NCBI GenBank assembly: GCA_964036295.1
Contig: OZ038471.1
Coordinates: 7,376,001-7,440,000, forward strand
Direction of reading: 5' to 3'
DNA from: Plumapathes pennacea
Taxonomy: Eukaryota > Cnidaria > Anthozoa > Antipatharia > Myriopathidae
DNA: 64,000 bases
The notes beneath the pieces are model-generated. The model ran no database searches, was not told the origin of the DNA, and was given only the letters and a program-made list of their open reading frames with translations. The position numbers were made by a program, and so were the translations under genes. Below, one piece after another: positions 35,101 to 45,600 of the stretch. Position 1 is the stretch's first letter; each line of letters begins with the position of its first letter.

Positions 35101-37300
35101 ACCCTTTCTTAAAACTGAGGCTTGAAAAGGGACCTCTTTCAGGCCAAGCCTCCCACAACTATAGTCAATAACAGGAAATTTTAGCCAAGATATAGCTCCA
35201 AGTTTTATCTGCCACAAAAAACATCCTTATAACTCAGATTATGCCTTGAAATGTCAAAGTCTGCGAGTTCACCAGTGTGTAGCACTGTCACAGAAAATCA
35301 CAATAATACAGGGAAAACCAGCACTGAGATACCCAATGAATGACAGAAGTTAATACTATTGTACAAGAAAATGCACGTACCAATAAGCATCTGAGAGAAA
35401 CATGGTATCTTATGTTACACGAAAAAAATGTCACTTTTGAGTACCTCTTATAAAATCGCTAATATTAAAAAATCTATAAAAATGAGTAGAACCAGTTGTG
35501 GTATTTTATAAACCTATAAACTGTAAACCATTAAATACTTGAAGGATAAACGAGACAGTACAAACAGCGAAAATATTGACATCTTAAAATTATTGACTAT
35601 TCGATGGTAACGACTATGTTACAAAATTGTGAGACACGTATATATCAGTCCTTAATGCTTCAGCAAATAGAATATTCAGCAGTGATTTTCAAGCTTGAAA
35701 CAAACTATTGCAGCCATACAAGCCCAGCAGGGAAAATACAAACTACCTCCTATCCACAGAATGAAAAAAGGAATTGATGATGTTTCCATGAAAATTTGTT
35801 AGTAAGACAGGGGTTTTTCGCCTACTCTTGGTGACGTGATGGTCCATACAGTAGTTCAAGATTATTGGTGCTTTGCCTCCGGCAACTTTTACTAATTTAC
35901 TCGCTATAGTGCAGAGCTTTCTTAAGAGAGTAGAAACCTAAAAAACATCAGAAAAAATTTCTTTCTGTACCTAAGTTGTGAGACAGTGATTGGCCACTTT
36001 AGCTGAGAATGAGCCTGGTGTGAAACCTCACACTAAATTTATGAGCCCTGGCATTTATTAAAAGAAAAGATTAAAAGTCGTTATTGACTATAATTAAAAG
36101 TATTTAGTACAGTACTGCACTTGAAATCTTTCCTAGTGCGTGAAAGTACAATTATAACAGATGCATCTTCACTAAGAGACACCGTGAATACCAACTGGTC
36201 AGACAACTACAAAAATCAGGTGAGTTTGTTGAAACAATGTCATTTAGAGTGGACCTTCGGACAGCTCTACAGTAAAATCACCCCTCAGCACAAATTTACT
36301 ATTTTCTAGAGGTTTGGAGGGCAATTGACCCATACAGTATATTTTGGGGGATTTTGGCTATCCTAAACAGGGTCAACAGGAACTAATCAGCATAAAAACT
36401 GAGCCACATCCCACAAGCCTTACGATTTTTACAGCTTGTTACCTCAATGTGGGAACCCGAGCCCATGTATAGCTATACCATGCTGACGAGGCCTAATAAG
36501 GCCAATACAGCTGTCCATGGCTGCTATTACTTGGGCTCAGAAAAAAATTTTTTTTTGGTAGATCAAGGGGTAATGCTTGCTACCACTGTGGCCTTTGTGC
36601 CCTATTCTGTGGCTTCAGCTTACCAGCACATTGTGCAGTTCTGATTAGCATAAAAACTGGTTGAATTTCAGTAATGATATTGACAGCAAATACTGTACGA
36701 TAGTGTATCAAGCACAAAACTCCTGTCATTTCATTGAGCATTTCATTGTTGGTTTCCCTGAAAGTCTGCATCCTTGAAGTTTTATTTAGACAGTGCTGCA
36801 CATGATCTGAGTTATAAAGACTTTGCTTGGGGCTGATAAAATCTGGCTATAATATATTGGCTGAAATGTAACATTTTAAGTTGCAAAATCTTTTCTAGTA
36901 TGTGTCAGCAACAGACACATCTTCACTGTACGACACTGTGTAATAGAGGGTGGGAGAACTGCAAAATACAGGTGAGTTTGTTGATGAAATAGTGTCATTT
37001 TCAAGGGCCCTGAAAATGGTTCTAAAATCACTGATTTTCTAAACAAAAAATCACTCCTCAGCATGAATGTGTCAATTTCTAGAATTTAGGAGGGCGGTTG
37101 ACCTATATATGTTTAGGGATTTGGCCAGTCTAAACAGGGCCACCAGGAAGTAATTGGCATAAAAATTTCAGCCATGATATCTGACAACTAATTGATTCCC
37201 CATAAATGTACATGCACATTTACCTTACAACTCAGATACTGCATACTGATGATATCTAATTACAAATCAAAACAAATCATTACAAATTTCGAAAAATGGA
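32166..37300. other. Mosaic of one interspersed repeat family, no gene
   Basis: Related blocks recur in plus orientation near 33100-33430, 34540-34720 with 34130-34340, and 35130-35400, and inverted near 36120-36460 and 36780-37130. Shared parts include gatacacactaggaaagatt, ttcggccaagatata, and a segment ending in gtatggggctacttattg. A C-run lies at 33470-33484 and a G-run at 34956-34970. No frame has support; the mosaic looks like overlapping old insertions. Confidence 0.6.
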
Positions 37301-37529
37301 AGTGATTTTGAGAACATAGAACTGCTTTCAATTAACGGTCAAAAATCGAAACCAGAATAAGTACACCAAGTCTATTCCGTCCAAATCAGTTTTAAACAAT
37401 CAAATACCAAAGGAAATCATGTTTGGTTTTCCTTTGAAAGAGAAACCATTACAAGACTTTTGAAATACGTACATTTGTCTTATTTTTCTTCAGCCATTTA
37501 CAAGAAAATATAGCAAGGATCTTGCAGGA

Positions 37530-37690
37530 TAGAAAACATAACATAATCCTAGATACTGGTAGGATCTGGTTAAGATCCTCTTAGATCTTCATAGGATAAA
37601 TACAACAAGATCCTGGCAGGATCATCCTTGGATAAACATACTGTAGCTAGATCCTGTTAAGATCCTTATGGGATCTTGTTAAATGCGAGT
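37530..37690. repeat. GATCC-rich short-motif region
   Basis: The motif 'aggatct/agatcct' recurs about ten times, in both orientations since it is nearly palindromic, across 160 bp. Function unknown. Confidence 0.5.
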
Positions 37691-38420
37691 GCTCGCTATA
37701 ACAGGACTGCTTCCTGCAGAAGATGTGACTCATTAGGCTTGGCATGATATCAGCCTATATGAAAAAAGTAAGCCTTACTTTTACCCAGCATTAATGCTAA
37801 ATTCTGGTCGGGCAAGTAAATTCAGTGCAATGGTTGCCTGACCGGGCAACAAAGAAAGGATGAAACAATTACTGGGCATTGCTTGAAATCAATCTGCAGT
37901 CCGTGAATGTCACATTCTGTATCTAAAAGACTCTCTCTCTCTCAGTTATTCCTGACCAGTAAATGTCAACGGTAGCAAAAATTAGTATAACTAAAACATG
38001 GTTTTATCCTTCCGCACACCAATCGCACCAGTTGTCGAAATCACATTAACGAAGCCCAACACTCTGTTAATGTTTTGACCAGTTCGTAAATCAGTACGAA
38101 GATGGTCGTCAAAATATCAGAAAAATGCCTGGGATTACCAGCAATTTTTCAGGCTACTTTAAAGCGCACAACATATTTTCTCTGGGATTTGAAAATCTAA
38201 GCGGCAAGAATTGTAATACATGCTTCCCTTCCTGTGGACTTCAGAAGCAATATAAGGATTGTTCAGACACAAAACTGTTCAGACACAAAACTGTGCCTGA
38301 TACACAGCCCGATATTACATATTTGTACCCAACATTGTGCACATAGCTGTCTGTTCTCAATTAGCTTATAGTGATAGGTGTCCCATACTGAATGACTATT
38401 GTAAATTATATTATTATATA

Positions 38421-38560
38421 ATAGAGCGCTTGCACGGTGGCCATGTTGGATGGCAGGAACAATAAAATATTTTTTCTCTATAACAATAGCATTTTTTTCC
38501 CAGAGGAATTGAATTCTATTGTTCCTGCCATTCAACATGGCCACAGTGCAAACTCTCTAT
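38421..38560. mobile_element. 140-bp hairpin MITE
   Basis: Left tgcacggtggccatgttgga and right ttcaacatggccacagtgca are inverse copies; pairing extends for about 45 bp per arm (including ggcaggaacaat against attgttcctgcc) with a short AT-rich loop. Confidence 0.85.
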
Positions 38561-39270
38561 GCATTATACTTTCTCACTTATTTATTTTAAATACATATTA
38601 TTTATTATCTCCAATATTTTTAATTCTTGCATACTGTGATAAGAATTTTTTAATTCCTAAATACTGTATTTTGACTTTAAGTAACACTTGCTGCAACTTT
38701 TGTGACTGATATCTTCTGATTACTTTTATTAAAATTCTCTCAATTGGCATGAGGTCTTAATATTGTTTGTCATCCAGTAAATGGTTATACTTTATTTACT
38801 TTTTTCATTATTAGTATTATTTTATCATCTTCACTTTTTTGGAGATATTAGCTGCTTGCTACTCTGTAAATCCAAATTCATCAGGGGCAAGGAAATTTCG
38901 CAATGGAAATCTTCAGGGGTAGGGAATTTTGACTGAGATTTCTTCAGGGGTCATGTGTAAAAAATGAAATTCTTCAGGAGTAAACACGAATTTCTGCAGG
39001 CGGTCTGGTTTAGGACAGGAATTCCTCAGGGGTATAGTAAAACCCTGGTCCTCGATAAGGGGGGTACGGATATTAAATGGAATAGCCCAATATGTGTGTG
39101 GCCCGTTTGGCCTGACTTATTTAAAACCTGACTTCACTCAAATAAACTATTACTAACAACTACAACTATGTACATGTACTGTATGTAACTTTACGTATAA
39201 CATGCAGGATTTGCAATAGATTGCATTCACCAAGAGTGATCAAAGAATACGTCAAACAACGACAACTCAC

Positions 39271-39434
39271 CATTCATTTCCTGCAATGCTGTTGTGATGG
39301 ATTTGCAACGATACTTTTTCGCTGTTAGTATGGTCGTCCTCTTTGTTTCAGCTACTGCCGACAGCGTGACGCTTTCACCCAAGTATAATTCGACTCTCTG
39401 GTCACAGTTTTCGCATAACAAAGCAGATTTTCGG
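39271..39434 (-). CDS. Possible exon with a CxxC pair, unidentified
   Basis: The minus strand reads SALLCENCDQRVELYLGES and on to TTALQEMN, then a strong donor (AATG|GTGAGT at 39265-39270). A C-x-x-C pair and charged surroundings suggest a small zinc-binding or B-box-like segment, but no full domain is visible. Further upstream an ATGGCGGCCCGG start (near 39482) is in another frame, so either a short 5' exon with a splice at the AAG near 39440 or a frameshift would be needed. Weak call. Confidence 0.3.
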
Positions 39435-39499
39435 CGAAATCTTGGCCTTCAATTCCATTCATAACAAACCGGGCCGCCATTTTGTCAAGAGAGCCACAA

Positions 39500-39545
39500 T
39501 CTCGTCCCCAGGGCCATCCGCGTGATGGCCCTGGGACAAGGTTGG
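39500..39545. repeat. Short perfect hairpin (CCCAGGGCCATC / GATGGCCCTGGG)
   Basis: Arms ccccagggccatc and gatggccctggg flank a 5-nt loop. The motif also occurs at 56018-56032 next to a related cctggggacgaggttgg block, so it belongs to a repeat present at least twice here. Confidence 0.7.
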
Positions 39546-39703
39546 GAAGTTTAAAAAAAATTCCAATTATTCTCAAATTTCTTCCCAAATAGGTGAAAGT
39601 ACTTAGATCTGAAGAGATTTTAACTTTATACGTAGTCAGTTACGGAACGGCAAGCATAATGGAAGAAACTTGTTTTCTTTCGATGCTCAGTCTCGGGGTT
39701 TAG

Positions 39704-40189
39704 AAACTGCTAAACGAGGCGAAACGAACAAAGAATGAAAGCACGAAACGCAGACATTGGACTTTAAGGAACGAAAGGAACAAATTCATGTAGGAACTAA
39801 GAAGTGCCAAAAAGAAATACTTAACAGATCGATCTGAGAAAGCGCGAGACACCAAGAGCTTCTGTAAGCTATTAAAGAAAGCAGTATATTCCTGCAGTGA
39901 TCCCCCGCCACTAACAATAAGAAGAGATGATGGGGCTCTGGCCACCAGTGACACGGAAAAGGCTGGTGATGATGATGAAAATGATAAGGATGATGATGAT
40001 AGTGATGGTGATGACGATGATGATGAAAGTGATACGGATGATGATGATAGTAATGATGTAGAATCTTTTCCACAAATTAATCATGAGCAAAGCCGCGATG
40101 TTAGAAATAATCTGGAGGACACGGGTGTTTTTGTCGTGAGGTGCGTAATTGCTTGGGCACTTTTTTGCCCAAGTTCCATTGATTTTTGA
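39704..40189 (+). mobile_element. Non-LTR retrotransposon relic running into an Asp-rich frame
   Basis: From 39704 the plus strand reads KLLNEAKRTKNES, then WTLRNERNKFM, one TAG (39791-39793), then ELRSAKKKYLTD, ARDTKSFCKLLKKAV, and ALATSDTEKA. This is the pattern of the stretch between endonuclease and reverse transcriptase in LINE-type ORF2 proteins (basic block, 'D-x-K-x-F-W-K', then 'D-x-E-K-A'). No RT domain follows. Instead the frame stays open through a (GAT)n-derived DDD/DDE run (39965-40075) and VESFPQINHEQSRD to a TGA at 40187-40189. The mobile-element part is dead. Whether the acidic part is still translated is unknown. Confidence 0.55.
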
Positions 40190-41629
40190 ATCTTACAAAT
40201 GGCGAGGACTCTCTTTCTGCGTTATAATGTGAGGTCTTCGGGTAAAATTCCATCCAAGGCTGGAATATATTTCCTTGTATGAAACTTGCGTGAAAGAGAT
40301 GCCCTATTTTGGCCATTTCACTATACATGAAGGGTGAAAGAGGTTCCTCTGCATGAGACATACATGTTAGGTGCAATGAGACGTCCTTGTGTGAGTTTCA
40401 GAAGAAGATCCGACTTGGATATTTCCATACACGAGACTTAGGTTAAGGGTCAGTTGAGATGTCCCGTTCCCTGATCCACAGTATGTCCCTATATGAGACT
40501 TAAATGGAGGGATGATGCAAGACCTTACGAGGGGGAGGGTGGTTTATTAGAGAGTCGGGCGAGGGTAATATAGAAAGATGAGAGGTGATTATATAGAGCG
40601 GGCTTATTAGAGCCCGTACGGTATTTTACAAAGGTCCTATAAGGTGTCTTGTACTGAGTAATTAAGTGGCGGGCGTCATTGCACCGAGCTTTGCCTGACC
40701 CCTTACAGAATATAAATATATATCAATCTGAGTTATCAATTTTATTGAATAAACATCATATTTTCTGTGACCAAATATAATGTAACGAAGTGTTTCCCTT
40801 TAGATTAAAGCATGATCTTTTAGATTTAGCTACATCAAATATTTCATTTTAGTTTTGATCTTGCAGAAAGTTCCTGTCAACTTTAGTGAGCCCCGGAAAG
40901 TCATTTCCAGCGGAATCGGATCCTGGTTCAGAATCCCCCAGGCAGTTTTTAAACAAGGAGGTTAGGTTTTATAGACTGAGGTCTATTTAACAGCTACACG
41001 GTTTTCTCTTCCCTGTTAAAAGTTCATAAGACATTACTAAATCGAAAGGAATTGAACTATTAATTGTAAAATTTCAGTTTAAGACGGGGTTTGGGATAAA
41101 AACGTCAAGACTAAAATGACAACGTTCCTGTGGTTCATAAGGAATGCAAATTAGCTCAAATGATCAGTGTTGCTCATTTGCACTGAGATCGACTCATTTG
41201 AAGAGCGACGTCTGACCAGGACCCTACAGCGTCAATATACCAACATAGTATTTCTAAAGTTAACCTCTGACGTTCTCCAGCAATCTGAAACATTAAACTG
41301 AATGGTGAAATGGAAGCACTTGGATTTAATATGAAAAGCATGTGATTTACTGGTCGATTCATAGCTCTTTTATGAACTCGAAGCAACGCGGATTACACAT
41401 AAGTTGCGAACTTCATAAGTCTACAGTATGCATGATTCTTCTTTTAGGTCTCCCCCCCCCTCAGCCCCCACCCACCTTCCCCACCCCCACAATCATATCA
41501 GGAACGCAAAAATCCCTCTGGCGGATAATTAGCTCTTCTAAATATAAGGCCAAAATACTAATGACCCGTTACGTTCGGCACATGCGAGGAGCGACGTCTG
41601 ACCCGGGCTTACGACAACAACGTCACTGA
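40190..41629. other. Intergenic, one weak exon candidate
   Basis: At 40867-40961 a stretch between CTTGCAG and GAG|GTTAGG is open in two frames and Ser/Pro-rich in one (FPAESDPGSESPRQF). It could be an exon but has no partner. The rest holds short unsupported frames and a C-rich tract at 41452-41490. Confidence 0.25.
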
Positions 41630-41862
41630 GCCCCGTCCACACTAATCCGGATGAATTTGAAAACGGATCTTTGTTTATCAATTTTGGGTTCCCGTCCACA
41701 CCAAGACGCGTTTTCGATGGCCGAAGACGGATATTTTTGAAAACCCGTTTTAGTGTGGACAGCAAAAACGACTCGAAAATGGCAGAGTGGAAGGAAAACT
41801 TTCGACACGTTTTCATACGAAACCTACGTTTTCAAATTTATCCGGATTAGTGTGGACGGGGC
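41630..41862. mobile_element. 233-bp MITE with ~36-bp terminal inverted repeats
   Basis: Ends gccccgtccacactaatccg and cggattagtgtggacggggc are exact inverse copies, extended by gaatttgaaaacg against cgttttcaaattt. CTGA lies directly outside both ends (41626-41629 and 41863-41866), a likely target duplication. Confidence 0.85.
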
Positions 41863-42376
41863 CTGAGGTGGCAGTTTCTCTAAGCATGCCCCACATACTT
41901 CACGAAAATGCCTTATGTACTTCAAAAAATTATAGAATTTTGCTGAGAGTGTTTGGACTCTACCTTAAGAAATCAATATAACTAATTAAATGACATTCCT
42001 AACTGACTGCCGTGACTAACGTGTTCACACAACTCTTTCCTGTGGTCTTGTTGTTATTCGTCGATGGTTCCAGCAAACCAAGGACCAGAAACCTCCCGGG
42101 TAAAACTGGAGACGACTCAACCTGCGTGATACAAAGTTAAAAGCACAATCAATCGATACAGTCTGTGATAAAGTTAACGCAAAACTTAAAATATATATAT
42201 ACACCTTTGCCTCCTTAGTGTCAATAATTATATACCTAAAACATTCTGCCGTTGCAGTATAAACGCATTAAAAATAATCGGCCATGGAGATCACAAAAAA
42301 ATCATCTGTTGTTAGTTCCTTTTAGAATTAAGCTCTTGTCAAACGGTCTCAACACTGATTTGAATCCACATTCTCT

Positions 42377-42520
42377 CAGAGTCAAGTGAAGAGGTTTCGT
42401 CAGATGGTGGTACTTAAGTCTCTGGCCGTTGATGTCACGGGCCCGTTTTTCGTCTTATGGTTAATTGAGTGGGCTCGACCAACGACAAAACCTCTTCACT
42501 GGACTCTGAAGACTCTGAAG
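42377..42520. repeat. Inverted repeat just downstream of the TPR-CHAT gene
   Basis: cagagtcaagtgaagaggtt (left) and aacctcttcactggactctg (right) are inverse copies about 100 bp apart. It lies 80-220 bp beyond the stop codon of the TPR-CHAT gene, within its probable 3' UTR. Confidence 0.65.
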
Positions 42521-42603
42521 GGAGTCACAAAAGTCAGTCACCAACAACAATATTGTAGTGACGTCACGTATACAGTAACGCAAATCACAGTGTCACGTAC
42601 CTT

Positions 42604-45600
42604 TCATTCAACATTGAAAGGAGTCACATCATCTCCTATCAGAACAAACGGCGCCCAGTACCCGATTTTGTTGAACTTGTCACTGTCTCTCATGGCCTTC
42701 ATGGCTCTGCTGAGTGCTACACGTGCGCTTTTTCCACCAACAAGCTGCCCGTAGAACTTTTCCATGAAGAACGAAGTGGCCTCATCATCAATTGCCCAAA
42801 GCGTCACGAGAACTGCACGAGCTCCGGCTCCGAGGAATGCACGAGCAATACCAACTACTCCTTCAGCTCTGACGTCACCAAGGCCGCTGTGACAGCAGCT
42901 GAGAACAACCAGCTCGGCCCTCAGTCGTTTCTGTTCCAGATCGGAGAGTGTCAGCATGACGTCTTCCTTGGAAATTGACTTCTTTTTTATGTCAAGGCTC
43001 GGAGCAAGAAGGATCTCTCCTCTGTCAGCATCTCCGTGAGCTGCAACATGGATCAAGTTGGCATCGTTGAGTTTTTGCAGGACGACCTCTTTGGTAGCCT
43101 TTTCTCCCGTCAACGGTTGAACATTCAGCATCTTAGCGATCATGTGGGCTTCTTTATTTGCGTACGGCAGTCTGCTTGGCACATCAGTAACACCCTCTAA
43201 CTTGCACACTTCAGGATCTCCCACTATCAAAGGACACGCTTGGCTCTGGGGTTCGTGTGGGTACTCACTGATCATCTTTGCTATAGCTAGAGACGGCACC
43301 AGTCTAACCTGCAGGTTGTCTGCTACGAAACATCCCTTTTCATCAACAAGACAGGCAAATGGAAGCAAAGAGAGGGCGCCATCAGGTACGACCACTACTT
43401 GTGATGTTTTTACAAACTGGAGTGCGGGCCCCAAAACAATTCTATACAGTTCCTGAAGAGGGTCAATGGCTGATTGCATGACTGGATTCGTCTGGCTCGA
43501 TGAGCGTTTTGACATTTCTCCTGGGTACATAAATGACAGCGAACGGTCTTCGCACTGAAGCTTGCAACTAGATCTAATAAATGAGTGCAAGCCCTTGAGA
43601 TTAGACACAAAATTCTTCGTTACATCATGAGTCGTAGACTGTGATAAAACTTCACTGACACGACGCTTCGCAAACGTTACGTCTCCATTCAGCTCGATGA
43701 TCCAAAGGTAAATATTAGAACCAAGCAACGCATAGTAAAGGACTGTAGTGCCAAGCGCCTGGACTATTGTGAGCAGCGCGGGAAAATCCAAAACGTCGGC
43801 TTTGGGAATTTCAGTACATCGAGGGTTATGACGAGCAAGGAGACGATCAGCCAACGCTCTTGAACGTTTGTTCTCAGCAGTTAGAAGCGCCTCGTTCGTT
43901 TTGTCTTGATAAATAAGGACTTCAATAAAAGAACTTAGGGTGCTAATGAAGGTTTCAAGAATAGATATTTTTGATTCATCCACCTTTGGTGTTTTATGAA
44001 ACAATTCCTCGTGCACTGAAACACTGTTGCCTAGACATATTTCTGCCTTGTCGTACTGCCCCATGTCCGAATAACAGACACCAAGGTTGAAATTTGCAGT
44101 TCCTTCGCCTGCCTTGTCTCCAATCTGTGTCGCGATGTTCAGTGCTGTTTGATGATGCTGTATAGCCTTCTCGTACTGCCCCATCTTCGAATAACAGACA
44201 CCAAGGTTGTCATTAGCACTTCCTTCGCCTCCCTTGTCTCCAATCTGTGTCGCGATCTTCAATCTTGTTTGATGATGCTGTATAGCCTTGTCGTACTGCC
44301 CCATCTTCGAAAAACAGACACCAAGGTTGCCATTAGTAACTCCTTCGCCTGCCTTGTCTCCAATCTGTGTCGCGATGTTCAGTCTTCTTTGATGATGCTG
44401 TATAGCCTTGTCGTACTGCTCCATCTTCCAATAATAGGCACCAAGGTTACCATTAGCAAGTCCTTCACCTGCCTTGTCTCCAATCTGTGTCGCGATCTTC
44501 AGCCTTGTTTGATAATGCTGCATAGCCTTGTCGTACTGCCCCATCTTCCAATAACAGAAACCAAGGTTACCATTAACAACTCCTTCGGCTGCCTTGTCCC
44601 CAATCTGTGTCGCGATGTTCAGTCTTGTTTGATGATGCTGCATAGCCTTGTCGTACTGCCCCATCTTCGAATAAAAGGCACCAAGGTTTCCATTAGCAAC
44701 TCCTTCGCCTGCCTTGTCTCCAGTCTGTGTCGCGATGTTCAGTCTTGTTTGATGATGCTGTATAGCCTTGTCGTACTGCCCCATCTTCGAATAACAGACA
44801 TCAAGGTTGCCATTAGCAACTCCTTCGGCTGCCTTGTCTCCAATCTGTGTCGCGATGTTCATTGCTGTTTGATGATGCTGTATAGCCTTGTAGTACTGCC
44901 CCATCTTCTCATAACAGACACCAAGGTTGCCATTAGCAACTCCTTCGCCTGCCTTGTCTCCAATCTGTGTCGCGATGTTCAGTCTTGTTTCATGATGCTG
45001 TATGGCCTTGTCGTACTGCCCCATCTTCAAATAACAGACACCAAGGTTATCATTAGCAACTCCTTCGCCTGCCTTGTCTCCAATCTGTGTCGCGATGTTC
45101 ATTCTTCTTTGATGATGCTGTATGGCCTTATCGTAATGCCCCATATTCAAATAAGAGACACCAAGCTTACTATTAGCAACTCCTTCGGCTGCCTTGTCTC
45201 CAGTCTGTGTCGCAATGTTCAGTCTTGCTTGATGATGCTGTATGGCATTGTCGTACTGCCCCATCTTCTCATAACAGACACCAACCTTGTCATTAGCAAC
45301 TCCTTCGGCTGCCTTGTCTCCAGTCTGTGTCGCGATGTTCACTGTTGTTTGATGATGCTGTATAGCCTTGTCGTACTGCCCCATCTTCTCATAACAGACA
45401 CCAAGGTTGCCATTAGCAACTCCTTCGCCTGCCTTGTCTCTAATCTGTGTCGCGATGTTCATTGCTGTTTGATGATGCTGTATAGCCTTGTCGTACTGCC
45501 CCATCTTCTCATAACAGACACCAAGCTTGCCATTAGCAACTCCTTCCCCTGCCTTGTCTCCAATCTGTGTCACGATGCTCAGTGTTCTTTGATGATGCTG

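Noticed and set aside
39786-40073. His/Tyr-rich minus-strand frame
   Set aside because: It is the complement of a GAT simple repeat and of the retrotransposon relic; composition reflects the repeat.
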